DNA of 13,336 bases, from positions 1 to 13,336 of the forward strand of contig CAJTXC010000029.1 in assembly GCA_910580135.1 (NCBI GenBank), given 5' to 3'. The notes under the pieces were generated by a model. The model saw only the letters and a program-made list of their open reading frames with translations, was not told the origin of the DNA and searched no databases. The position numbers and the translations under genes are program-made. Within the stretch, counting starts at the first letter, position 1. Every line of letters starts with the position of its first letter. This document shows, in pieces, positions 1-6,116 of this stretch. The stretch is from an uncultured Bacilli bacterium (GTDB lineage Bacteria; Bacillota_I; Bacilli_A; RF39; UBA660).

Positions 1-2580
1 CCTGCTTGGAACCAAACTGAAAGAAAAATTAGAACTGGTCTTGATGCTTATGGAAATCCTATTGTATCTGAAGACCCATTAGATGCAATTGAAGATTGTC
101 GTAATCCTGATTATAAAGAATTTTCATCTACTGCTGCTAACTATAAAGGCAACAATCCAGAATATAATTCTACAGTTAGAAGAAATAGTTTTGAAGAAGA
201 AATTAAAGAATATTTTGAAACTATTCTTAAAGAAAATTGTCATACTATGCAATCTCAACAATTTCTTAGAAATGGTTTTATGCCTCTAAGAAAGAAAGGT
301 GAAACATCTGATGCTAAATATATGGCAAAAGAAGCTGCTAAACTTGTAGGTTGGATTAATAATTCTACAGGTAGAGAAGATTGGTATACTGACTCTGAAA
401 TAGATTATTCTACTGACACAACAATTGATATGCCTATGACTACACTTCTTAAATCTAAAGATAGTGTAAAAGTTAATAGACATCGTCCTGTTAGAGAAGA
501 AAATATGACAGATGCAGAATATCAAGCTAAAGTAGATGAATGGGAAAGAGCTAAAACTGCTGCTGAAGAAAAGAATATGCAAATTCATCGAGATATGCTT
601 GATGATAATTGGGAAGCTGTTATGGAAGAATTTATTCAAAAATCAGCTCACTTTAATGCTATTCAAGATAATAAGTATATGCTGTTTTATGCTAAGAATA
701 TGATTGATAAACTTAATGTATATGTTAAAAATGAAGGTTTTAATGATTTACAAAGAACTGGAAAACGTACTATAGACGGTCAAGATACTTATGTAACTAA
801 GAAAGATACAAGGCTTCAAGAACAATATACTAATTGGATTCGTCGTCTTGTATATGACCAATGGAAAAAACCTAATAATGGTTTAACTCGTGCAGCTAAT
901 ATTCTACAAAGTTTAACATCTGCTAAGTTTATGATGCTTAATGTTACAGGTGGTATTGCTAACGTAACAGTTGGTAGCACTCAAATTCTTGGTGAAGTTT
1001 TTGCAAGAGAATATTTTGGTAATAAAACTTGGCATCTTGGTCTTAATACTTGGAGAGCTGGTATTCCTAGTTTTATGGCTGATATGTATAAAGATAGAGC
1101 TTCTTCTCTTCCTAGTGCTATTGTTAAGTTTATGAATGTTATTGACTTTGATGAACTTAATGGAGTAGTTAGTGTTCCAAACATGGCTGAATATCTTAAA
1201 CGTGCAAGAGATTTAGCTTTCAGTCCTCAAGCTATTGGTGAACATCTTATGCAAAATGGAGCAATGTTTGCTATGATGCATAGTCATAGACTTGTTAAAA
1301 CTGTTAATCCTGAAACAGGAGAAGTTAAATATGAAGCGATGAATGAGTCTGAATATATGAGAGATGCTAATGAAAAAGCTCTTCAAAGTATTATGACAGA
1401 TGAACAACGTAGACTTTATGAGGCATTTAAAAAGAAAGAACTTTCTAATGCCAATAAAACTAAAGAATACGCTTGGTTTAGAAAAGATTTAACTACTGAA
1501 TTTGTTAATATTTATTTTAATAACGAAGATAAAGCTAAATTTATTGCTAAACGTAAAGAATATCAAGCTAAAGCAAAGGAAGAATTTAACAATGATGAAA
1601 CTCATCCTACTGTTATGAGCCAACTTAAACTTGATGATGGTATTCTTGGTTTTAAAGATGATTCTATTTTCTCTCAAATTGGAGATGAAGCTTATCAAAT
1701 TCTTGGTAGTTTCAAAGGACGTGTAATTTCTGTTAATAAGAAAATACATGGTGTATATGATAAACTTGGTGCTGCAAAATGGGAGTCTTACTGGTGGGGT
1801 GGTCTTGTAATGCAATATCATAAACATATATATCCCGGTATTATGAAACGTTATCGTAGACAAGGTTATTTTAATGAAGAACGTGGAACTATAGAAAAAG
1901 GTTGTTACGCTTCTATTAAAGATTTTCTTGCTCTACCACTTCATAAACGTAAATTTGCTAAGAAACTTCAAGAAGATAATAATATGACTGATGCTAATCT
2001 TCAAGCAGTTGAAGGCGTTCAGAATATTGTTAAGAACTATGTTGAATTTGTTCTTCATGCTAAAACATATTATCAAATGATGAATGAATATGATAGAGCA
2101 AATATTAGACGTGCATTTGGAGATTTCTGTGGTGTAGCTTCTGCTCTTTGTCTTGCTATTGCGTTACACGCAGCTGGAGATGATGATAAAGAACATAATA
2201 TTCTTTATAATCTTATGATGTATGAAGCTGACCGTCTTGCTTCTGAGTCTTTCATGTATAATCCTATTGGTGTTTATGCTGAGGGTAAAAAACTTTGGTC
2301 AAGTCCTGTTGCAGCTCAAACTTCAATTAGTGATTTACTTAGTACTATGGGACTTATTTCTCAGTATATGATACAAGGTGATGAATTTGACCCTTATTAT
2401 TCTACTGGTCTTTATAAAGGTGAAAATAAACTTTGGGTTCAACTTCGTCGTAATATACCTGTTTATCATAGCATTAATATGATGCAGCGTCTTGAACGTA
2501 GTAATAAATATTATAAACTTGGAGATAATATGTTGTCTATAGTTCCTGTTAAAGATATAGCTGATTTTATATCTGAATAA
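1..2580 (+). CDS. C-terminal part of a very large phage protein, probably virion-associated (5' end outside window)
   Basis: The frame is open from base 1 through 859 codons to TAA at 2578-2580. The first ATG (247) is internal, because sense codons with the same composition run from base 1 to it, so this is a 5'-truncated gene. The visible part is mostly helical, charged and Lys/Glu/Asn/Tyr-rich. One hydrophobic stretch (2133-2175, ASALCLAIALHAA) could be a membrane segment. The aromatic, helical C-terminus contains 'SPVAAQTSISDLLSTMG', which resembles phage internal or ejected proteins. Crassvirales genomes carry several giant genes of this kind on the structural/transcription strand (virion RNA polymerase and cargo proteins). 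I see no polymerase DxDxD-type motif here, so cargo or another giant virion protein is more likely, but this is inferred from size and position. Glutamine codons are nearly all CAA, matching the tRNA-Gln(TTG) just downstream. Confidence 0.7.
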   Translation, partial: PAWNQTERKIRTGLDAYGNPIVSEDPLDAIEDCRNPDYKEFSSTAANYKGNNPEYNSTVRRNSFEEEIKEYFETILKENCHTMQSQQFLRNGFMPLRKKGETSDAKYMAKEAAKLVGWINNSTGREDWYTDSEIDYSTDTTIDMPMTTLLKSKDSVKVNRHRPVREENMTDAEYQAKVDEWERAKTAAEEKNMQIHRDMLDDNWEAVMEEFIQKSAHFNAIQDNKYMLFYAKNMIDKLNVYVKNEGFNDLQRTGKRTIDGQDTYVTKKDTRLQEQYTNWIRRLVYDQWKKPNNGLTRAANILQSLTSAKFMMLNVTGGIANVTVGSTQILGEVFAREYFGNKTWHLGLNTWRAGIPSFMADMYKDRASSLPSAIVKFMNVIDFDELNGVVSVPNMAEYLKRARDLAFSPQAIGEHLMQNGAMFAMMHSHRLVKTVNPETGEVKYEAMNESEYMRDANEKALQSIMTDEQRRLYEAFKKKELSNANKTKEYAWFRKDLTTEFVNIYFNNEDKAKFIAKRKEYQAKAKEEFNNDETHPTVMSQLKLDDGILGFKDDSIFSQIGDEAYQILGSFKGRVISVNKKIHGVYDKLGAAKWESYWWGGLVMQYHKHIYPGIMKRYRRQGYFNEERGTIEKGCYASIKDFLALPLHKRKFAKKLQEDNNMTDANLQAVEGVQNIVKNYVEFVLHAKTYYQMMNEYDRANIRRAFGDFCGVASALCLAIALHAAGDDDKEHNILYNLMMYEADRLASESFMYNPIGVYAEGKKLWSSPVAAQTSISDLLSTMGLISQYMIQGDEFDPYYSTGLYKGENKLWVQLRRNIPVYHSINMMQRLERSNKYYKLGDNMLSIVPVKDIADFISE

Positions 2581-2583
2581 CTA

Positions 2584-2600
2584 CTTCCCCCGTAGAAAGG
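2584..2600 (+). repeat. C5 motif copy 1 (CTTCCCCCGTAGAAAGG)
   Basis: This copy lies 3 nt after the stop of the large plus-strand gene and forms the left arm of its terminator hairpin. It shares CCCCCGTAGAAAGG with copy 2 (6076-6096, opposite strand). Copies 3 and 4 are at 6174-6191 and 12688-12706. The function is unknown. Confidence 0.6.
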
Positions 2601-2630
2601 TTGTGATATTCATAACCTTTCTACTTAATA
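2592..2630 (+). terminator. Hairpin terminator of the large plus-strand gene
   Basis: GTAGAAAGGTT (2592-2602) pairs perfectly with AACCTTTCTAC (2614-2624) around an 11-nt loop, 11 nt after the stop codon, followed by the AT-rich TTAATAATTTTT. The T-run is interrupted, so termination may be partial. Its left arm overlaps the C5 motif at 2584-2600. Confidence 0.65.
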
Positions 2631-2648
2631 ATTTTTAACATAATAAAA

Positions 2649-2680
2649 TTTGTAGATATGATAACTTGATATTATATTTG
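2649..2680 (+). promoter_or_regulatory. Bacteroides-type promoter for the tRNA unit
   Basis: TTTG at 2649-2652, a 20-nt spacer, then TATATTTG at 2673-2680. This matches the Bacteroides primary-sigma consensus (-33 TTTG, -7 TAnnTTTG). Transcription should begin a few bases after 2680, about 50 nt upstream of the tRNA. The promoter at 6009-6040 has the same boxes and the same spacing. Confidence 0.85.
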
Positions 2681-2703
2681 TAGCAGATAAAGTTTCTGCC
2701 AAC

Positions 2704-2733
2704 GAGTTGGTAGTAGCGAAAGTTCTCCAACTC
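2704..2733 (+). other. Hairpin in the tRNA leader
   Basis: GAGTTGG (2704-2710) pairs with CCAACTC (2727-2733) around a 16-nt loop. It lies between the promoter and the mature 5' end of the tRNA, so it would be part of the precursor removed by RNase P. The stem ends 4 nt before the acceptor stem. It may aid processing, but no known leader element is recognised. Confidence 0.45.
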
Positions 2734-2737
2734 ATAT

Positions 2738-2808
2738 TGTCGCTTGGTGTAATGGTAGCACTACAGTTTTTGGTTCTGTCTGTAGAGGTTCAAATCCTCT
2801 AGCGACAA
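2738..2808 (+). tRNA. tRNA-Gln (anticodon TTG)
   Basis: A complete cloverleaf can be drawn. The acceptor stem TGTCGCT (2738-2744) pairs perfectly with AGCGACA (2801-2807), with discriminator A2808. The D arm is 2747-2761. The anticodon stem ACAGT/TCTGT (2763-2767/2775-2779) has four pairs and a T-T mismatch next to the loop. Loop TTTTGGT (2768-2774) puts TTG at 34-36, reading CAA. T arm AGAGG-TTCAAAT-CCTCT is 2784-2800. CCA is not encoded. It has its own promoter and terminator, separate from the flanking genes. The phage's glutamine codons are mostly CAA, so it probably supplements the host pool. The anticodon is not TTA or CTA, so this is not a stop-codon suppressor tRNA. Confidence 0.9.
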
Positions 2809-2859
2809 CTCAACAAATTCTTAAGGCTCACATCAGTAAGCATACTATAAGAATGTTTG

Positions 2860-2898
2860 GAACTGCTATTAGTAGAAATACTGATAGCAGTTCTTTTT
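2860..2898 (+). terminator. Strong intrinsic terminator of the tRNA transcript
   Basis: GAACTGCTATTAGTA (2860-2874), a GAAA tetraloop, then TACTGATAGCAGTTC (2879-2893). This is a 15-bp stem with one G-U pair on the plus-strand RNA, followed by TTTTT at 2894-2898. Confidence 0.9.
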
Positions 2899-2928
2899 GT
2901 ATTTGTATCGTACTTGTTACTAATGATT

Positions 2929-2966
2929 AAAAAAAAGAGTAAATGAACTTCGCAGTCCACTTACTC
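2929..2966 (-). terminator. Terminal terminator of the minus-strand genes
   Basis: On the minus-strand RNA, GAGTAAGTGGACT, loop GCGA, AGTTCATTTACTC form a 13-bp stem with two G-U pairs and a GNRA-type tetraloop (2966-2937), followed by eight U (2936-2929). The plus strand would have A-C mismatches at the G-U positions, so the hairpin is built for minus-strand transcripts. It faces the plus-strand terminator 2860-2898, 30 nt away. Confidence 0.9.
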
Positions 2967-2983
2967 CAGATATTGGAAAACTC

Positions 2984-3084
2984 AAAATATTTTTATTCCA
3001 TTTCAGCCCTCTAATTCTCTAACCTTAACAACTAATCATCTAAGCCTATAAAGTCCAACACAGCGCACGACAGACAACAAATTG
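2984..3084. repeat. Element B: non-coding 101-nt element, diverged copy of element A
   Basis: This stretch aligns without any gap to 12136-12236 at 68 of 101 positions. Conserved blocks include AAAATATTTTT, TTTCAG, CCTTAACAA, GCACGA and CAAATTG, all in the same order and orientation. It begins 2 nt after the stop codon of the 3087-3311 gene on the minus strand and lies just before the final terminator. No open frame spans it. It may be a structured 3'-UTR RNA or a protein-binding element; strand and function are not known. Confidence 0.65.
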
Positions 3085-3086
3085 AC

Positions 3087-3311
3087 TTATTTTATACTAT
3101 CTTTTGCCGGTATATAACTCTTCCAGTCCATTTGATAGTAATCATCTTCATCAATAAGTTCACCATTAACTTCTATAAGACCAGAAGTATTATCAATATT
3201 ATCTTTATTTTTATTTTTATCTATAGCCATAAATAGTGTTGCTATTGCAAACAATAATAAAAACGCTAATATCATTGCTATTTTGCACTCTTTTGTATTA
3301 TTTGTTTTCAT
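3087..3311 (-). CDS. Small single-pass membrane protein
   Basis: 74 aa from ATG at 3311; an in-frame TTG two codons upstream (3317) is less likely. Residues about 10-29 (KIAMILAFLLLFAIATLFMAI) form one membrane segment after a short polar N-terminus, followed by a Lys/Asn/Asp-rich linker and an acidic tail. The basic side after the segment (KNKNK) leaves the topology uncertain. There is no lipobox and no recognised family. It overlaps the 3' end of the nucleotidyltransferase gene by 14 nt, so the two are probably co-translated and may work together. It is the last gene of the minus-strand block, followed directly by element B and the terminator at 2929-2966. Confidence 0.7.
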   Translation of the reverse strand: MKTNNTKECKIAMILAFLLLFAIATLFMAIDKNKNKDNIDNTSGLIEVNGELIDEDDYYQMDWKSYIPAKDSIK

Positions 3312-4362
3312 ATTCAACTACACATTTACCATTATTATTTAACCGAGTATAAGATTTAAAATTAATTAAATCTTGAAAATCTTTAGGTCTACCAAGTAAT
3401 CTCTTAGTGAAAAGAATTTCATTTATATCTTGTACTTTTACTGTACTTCCATAAAGAACTTTGCCACGTCCATTACATACAGGTATAGAGAATGTTTCAT
3501 ATTTAAGATTACCTCTAAAAATTAAATCAAATTCAATATCTTCATATTTAAGAATAAAAGTAATTTTAGTAATATTATCATATTCTGCTACTACATCTAT
3601 AACAGCAGCCTTTACTTCTAATTTATCATAAAATATTACATTAAGTTTATCAAAGAAATCACAATTAATAAATCTTTGCTTTACTTCTTCTTGTGTTTTA
3701 ATTCTATCTTTTCCTACTATTTTATTATAAGTAAGTTCATCATTTATTATTTCTAATATATCATCAGGAAGATGTTTATAATCTACAAGTAAATCGAAAT
3801 CTTTTATAGTTTCTCTATAAACAAATCCATACATAGACATAGCAAAACTACCAGATAAAATAACATCAATATTATTAATTATATTAAGAAATCTATGTTC
3901 ATTAGGAGTAAGCAGATTTAATATATTATTACTTGAAATAACAGGACAATATATATTAAAATATGAATCTTCTTCATCAAAAGCTTTACAAAGAATAATA
4001 TCTATTACTTTTTTAAAATCAGTTCTTAAAGTAGAATCTATACAAGGATGTAAAAGTTTATGTAAATTATTATTTCTATATCTAGTAGTATCAAGTTCTA
4101 AATCTAATTCATGAATAGCATAAAATATATTAGATAATGTCATACTATACCCAAAAGTATGTTTAAGACTTGATTTAACTACATTATAAACAAATTGTGG
4201 AGTATTCCAAAAGATAATATCAAATAGAACATCATACGGGAAAGCCTTAGTATTATATTCTTTATTAACATGGTCTACTATAATATTATCTGTAAGATTA
4301 TCACTAGGACTATATCTTAGTCTTTTAGCAAAATCATATATTTTTGTAGCTTCAATTTTCAT
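3298..4362 (-). CDS. Nucleotidyltransferase-fold (pol-beta superfamily) protein
   Basis: 354 aa. Residues 168-194 carry the core signature of the superfamily: a GS dipeptide (171-172) at the end of a hydrophobic strand, then D188 and D190 in 'KDFDLLVD', the expected metal ligands. A third acidic residue is probably D279 in 'EFDLIF'. The C-terminal 'LGRPKDFQDL' (323-332) resembles the helix that follows in minimal nucleotidyltransferases. The N-terminal 150 residues are helical and unrecognised. Such proteins transfer NMP groups to RNA, protein or small molecules, and include toxin NTases (AbiEii/MenT), MNT-type antitoxins and antibiotic-modifying enzymes; the substrate here cannot be told. 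The start ATG (4362) is 3 nt after the U-run of the terminator 4366-4405, leaving no room for a promoter, so expression probably depends on readthrough. It overlaps the membrane protein gene by 14 nt. Confidence 0.75.
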   Translation of the reverse strand: MKIEATKIYDFAKRLRYSPSDNLTDNIIVDHVNKEYNTKAFPYDVLFDIIFWNTPQFVYNVVKSSLKHTFGYSMTLSNIFYAIHELDLELDTTRYRNNNLHKLLHPCIDSTLRTDFKKVIDIILCKAFDEEDSYFNIYCPVISSNNILNLLTPNEHRFLNIINNIDVILSGSFAMSMYGFVYRETIKDFDLLVDYKHLPDDILEIINDELTYNKIVGKDRIKTQEEVKQRFINCDFFDKLNVIFYDKLEVKAAVIDVVAEYDNITKITFILKYEDIEFDLIFRGNLKYETFSIPVCNGRGKVLYGSTVKVQDINEILFTKRLLGRPKDFQDLINFKSYTRLNNNGKCVVEYENK

Positions 4363-4365
4363 AAT

Positions 4366-4405
4366 AAAAAAAAAAAAGGTGTAAGAGAATAATCTCCTAC
4401 ACCTT
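4366..4405 (-). terminator. Intrinsic terminator closing the dUTPase unit, abutting the next start codon
   Basis: On the minus-strand RNA, AAGGTGTAGGAGA, loop TTAT, TCTCTTACACCTT form a 13-bp stem with one G-U pair (4405-4376), followed by ten more U (4375-4366). It begins 4 nt after the stop of the thioredoxin-like gene (4410). The U-run ends 3 nt before the ATG of the nucleotidyltransferase gene, so the hairpin may act as an attenuator for that gene. Confidence 0.9.
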
Positions 4406-4409
4406 CAAG

Positions 4410-4682
4410 TTAAAAGTTAATATCAGACATTATCTTAATAACTTTCTTTCTACTTAGAGTTCCTGTAAAATGATATTTAATAACGTCGTTTTCAACAAAA
4501 ACTACTGTAGGAAAATCTGTTAAAGTAACGTTAGTTTTAATCCATTCTGGAACTTCATTGAAATCAGTTATTGTTATAGTAAATGTAGGATTATCTTTTT
4601 GAATTTCTTTAAGAATATATTCCATACATTTACAAGCAGAGCATTTATATGTTGTTATAACATACACAACTTTATTCGCCAT
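4410..4682 (-). CDS. Thioredoxin/glutaredoxin-like protein (CSAC)
   Basis: 90 aa from ATG at 4682. Upstream in-frame TTG codons would add a translation of the neighbour's repeat, so they are rejected. Beta strand VVYVITTY leads into C14-S-A-C17 at a helix start, and 'DFPTVVF' supplies the cis-proline (P58) before a strand, the standard thioredoxin-fold order; the length suits a small glutaredoxin-like protein. A third cysteine is at C19. It is probably a cytoplasmic thiol-disulfide carrier, perhaps a reductant for a ribonucleotide reductase, but no such gene is in the window. The ATG overlaps the previous gene by 11 nt (translational coupling). It is the last gene before the terminator at 4366-4405. 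A second, diverged member of the fold is at 9106-9384. Confidence 0.8.
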   Translation of the reverse strand: MANKVVYVITTYKCSACKCMEYILKEIQKDNPTFTITITDFNEVPEWIKTNVTLTDFPTVVFVENDVIKYHFTGTLSRKKVIKIMSDINF

Positions 4683-4998
4683 CACCCTGCTGTTCTGTAG
4701 CAGTAGCACCTTCGCCATCACCCTGCTGTTCTGTAGCAGTAGCAACAGCAACAACAGGAGTAATAGAAGCTACTCGTTCAAAGTAGTTACCATTTTCAAA
4801 TGTAATACCAGCATTTTCCATTCGAGCACGAAGAGCTTCTTCATACTTCTTCATAGAAGAAAGCTGAATGCATTTATTAGCAAATTCTACACGATTATCT
4901 CCATTTGAGGCATCACTATAGATATAATCATGAAGGTTCTGTGTACGAACTACAAGATTAGAATGTTCCTCAATAAGAGCTTTCTGATAACTGTTCAT
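4672..4998 (-). CDS. Small helical protein with a duplicated C-terminal tail
   Basis: 108 aa. Residues 1-65 look like two amphipathic helices (MNSYQKALIEEHSNLVVRTQ and NKCIQLSSMKKYEEALRARM) joined by a polar turn, the hairpin layout of many small phage proteins with 'LxxR..NLxxFI...MxxYxxxLxxR'-style patterns; I cannot assign a function. From about residue 86 the tail is ATATEQQGDGEG repeated nearly twice (36-bp repeat 4675-4746), low-complexity and acidic, probably disordered. The codons of the tail are richer in G and C than the rest of the gene. It lies in the dUTPase unit and overlaps the downstream thioredoxin-like gene by 11 nt. Confidence 0.75.
   Translation of the reverse strand: MNSYQKALIEEHSNLVVRTQNLHDYIYSDASNGDNRVEFANKCIQLSSMKKYEEALRARMENAGITFENGNYFERVASITPVVAVATATEQQGDGEGATATEQQGDGE
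4675..4746 (-). repeat. 36-bp direct tandem duplication in coding sequence
   Basis: Two adjacent 36-nt units (4675-4710 and 4711-4746) agree at 35 of 36 positions (only CACC versus CAAC near the last bases differs). The unit is 12 codons, so the duplication keeps frame and gives ATATEQQGDGEG twice. Near identity suggests it is recent. The copy nearer 4675 also holds the start codon of the next gene. Confidence 0.9.
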
Positions 4999-5010
4999 TT
5001 TAGTTTTAAT

Positions 5011-5266
5011 TTAAGAATTAGTATTAGTATATGTATTCAAAGTTTCATTAGTAATAAGACGATTATTAATTTTAGAATATTCATCTACATACCATTCATC
5101 TTTATCTTTATTATAAGTTACTTCAAAATAAGTATTACTATTTTTCACACCTACAAGAAATTTTCTATTACCTAAGATATAACAAGACCAAACAATAAAT
5201 AAGTTTTTGTTTTTCTGTAGGAATAGAAGTAGTTAGCATTACAGCATTAAAAACTTTATTTTCCAT
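5011..5266 (-). pseudogene. Small unknown gene interrupted by a one-base frameshift
   Basis: ATG at 5266 opens MENKVFNAVMLTTSIPTEKQ and runs only 32 codons to TAA (5168-5170). A second frame, one base away, is open from about 5235 to TAA at 5011-5013 and encodes '..WSCYILGNRKFLVGVKNSNTYFEVTYNKDKDEWYVDEY..', a protein-like sequence with no start codon. The total span of 256 nt is 84 codons, a stop and exactly one extra base. The frames overlap around 5198-5212, where the coding strand has two runs of five A, a likely site for an extra base in the sequence or a slippage site. The protein is not recognised; the second half looks like a small beta-rich domain. It sits between the Acb2/Tad1-like gene and the helical small protein, where a gene is expected. 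Confidence 0.6.
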
Positions 5267-5269
5267 AAT

Positions 5270-5512
5270 TTACATTTTAAGTCCATCAGCAGTAGGTTCT
5301 ATCCTCTGACTATCAGGATTACGAGATTCAGGATAAGGGTCAAGTTCTCCAAGTCGTTTAAGATTCATACCAAGCCACATTGTAGCTTCTTGAAGTTTAG
5401 TAATTGCAAGACTTGTTTCACGAGATTGGTCAAGACCTTTAACTCGTTGTAGAACTTCGTCAATATCTTTACGAAGTTGCTTAGTTTTTGAAACTTCTGT
5501 TGGAACGTACAT
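5270..5512 (-). CDS. Acb2/Tad1-like cyclic-nucleotide sponge (anti-CBASS / anti-Thoeris)
   Basis: 80 aa. The core 'SRETSLAITKLQEATMWLGMNLKRLG' (residues 30-55) and the end 'PYPESRNPDSQRIEPTADGLKM' fit the small helical-hairpin family that includes Acb2 (for example phage T4 Vs.4) and the hairpin part of Tad1. Known members form oligomers that bind and hide the cyclic oligonucleotide or gcADPR signals made by CBASS and Thoeris, so the effectors stay off. The family call comes from recognised conserved positions (R31, S34, T38-K39-L40, E42-A43, M45-W46), not from a search; which ligand is bound cannot be told. Residues 10-25 are predicted helical. The gene follows dUTPase by 9 nt and shares its promoter at 6009-6040, suggesting joint expression. 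Confidence 0.72.
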   Translation of the reverse strand: MYVPTEVSKTKQLRKDIDEVLQRVKGLDQSRETSLAITKLQEATMWLGMNLKRLGELDPYPESRNPDSQRIEPTADGLKM

Positions 5513-5521
5513 AATTTTATA

Positions 5522-5968
5522 TTATTTACCAGTTGAACCATGTCCTTGTTCTCCTCTATCTGAGTCACTAAGTTCATCAACTTCAATAAACTGAACTTTA
5601 GGATAAGGAATTATAATAAGTTGAGCAACTTTATTTCCTACTTCATAAGGTTTAAAAAGTTGAGGAATTGCTTCTTTATCATAATCACGATTCTTAAAAC
5701 TAACCATAATTTCACCTCTGTACCCTGCATCAATCACACCGACGTGATTACACATATAGACATCGGTTTTACGATTAGAACTACGTGGAAAAAGAAGTCC
5801 TACATAACCTTCAGGAATTTCAACTGCAAGACCTGTTCCATAAACATGACAATCGATGTTTTCTTTATAATCATAGCTAGTAGCTACAAGGTCAAGACCA
5901 GCATCAGTAGCATGAGCATAAGAAGGAATTACAGCATCTTTTACAAGACGTTTAATCTTTACTTCCAT
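5522..5968 (-). CDS. dut: Trimeric-type dUTPase (dUTP diphosphatase)
   Basis: 148 aa, normal for the trimeric family. All five motifs are present in order: AHATDAGLDL (18-27), PRSS (61-64), GVIDAGYRGEI (77-87), GNKVAQLIII (111-120) and the glycine-rich C-terminal arm RGEQGHGSTGK (138-148), with the catalytic aspartate D80 and the uracil-stacking Tyr/Gly region of motif III intact. It converts dUTP to dUMP and pyrophosphate in the cytoplasm, keeping uracil out of phage DNA and feeding dUMP to the ThyX encoded at 9356-10201. It is the first gene after the promoter at 6009-6040, with a leader of about 35 nt, and probably heads the unit that runs to the terminator at 4366-4405. Confidence 0.97.
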   Translation of the reverse strand: MEVKIKRLVKDAVIPSYAHATDAGLDLVATSYDYKENIDCHVYGTGLAVEIPEGYVGLLFPRSSNRKTDVYMCNHVGVIDAGYRGEIMVSFKNRDYDKEAIPQLFKPYEVGNKVAQLIIIPYPKVQFIEVDELSDSDRGEQGHGSTGK

Positions 5969-6008
5969 TGTTAATACTATTAAAATGTTTATATTAAAAA
6001 TAATATAA

Positions 6009-6040
6009 CAAATATAGGTAATATAATTTTAACTACCAAA
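6009..6040 (-). promoter_or_regulatory. Bacteroides-type promoter of the dUTPase unit
   Basis: On the minus strand TTTG (6040-6037), a 20-nt spacer and TATATTTG (6016-6009), the same boxes and spacing as the tRNA promoter. The ATG of dUTPase is at 5968, giving a leader of roughly 35 nt. A 10-bp palindrome CAAATATTTG (6037-6046) covers the -33 box and could bind a dimeric regulator, though such AT palindromes are common here. Confidence 0.85.
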
Positions 6041-6075
6041 TATTTGCTATATTATTTTAGTTATATTAAGTTTTC

Positions 6076-6096
6076 ACCTTTCTACGGGGGAGGTGG
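6076..6096 (-). repeat. C5 motif copy 2, within a CACCT/AGGTG inverted repeat
   Basis: On the minus strand CCTCCCCCGTAGAAAGGTG, in the gap between the DUF932 gene and the dUTPase promoter. CACCT (6092-6096 region) and AGGTG (6075-6079) flank the motif and could form a short hairpin with CCCCCGTAGA in the loop. It could act as a weak end to the DUF932 transcript or as a binding site; there is no U-run. Confidence 0.55.
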
Positions 6097-6116
6097 TTAA
6101 TCTCATTTGTAATACT

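Noticed and set aside
247..2580. ATG at 247 as the true start of the large plus-strand gene
   Set aside because: The same frame is open back to base 1 and reads as normal protein, so the gene starts outside the window.
2984..3084. Phage attachment sites or direct repeats for excision (A and B)
   Set aside because: Identity is only 67% in scattered blocks; att cores are usually identical over a continuous stretch, and no integrase is in the window.
4410..4754. Thioredoxin-like gene starting at TTG 4754
   Set aside because: The extra residues (LLLLLLQNSRV..) are an off-frame translation of the neighbour's 36-bp repeat; ATG 4682 gives a standard fold start.
5621..5974. Plus-strand open frames opposite the minus-strand genes (for example 5621-5974, 6093-6431, 9088-9351)
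   Set aside because: They are antisense to well-supported genes, are rich in Ile/Phe/Ser from AT-rich complement, and match no motif.
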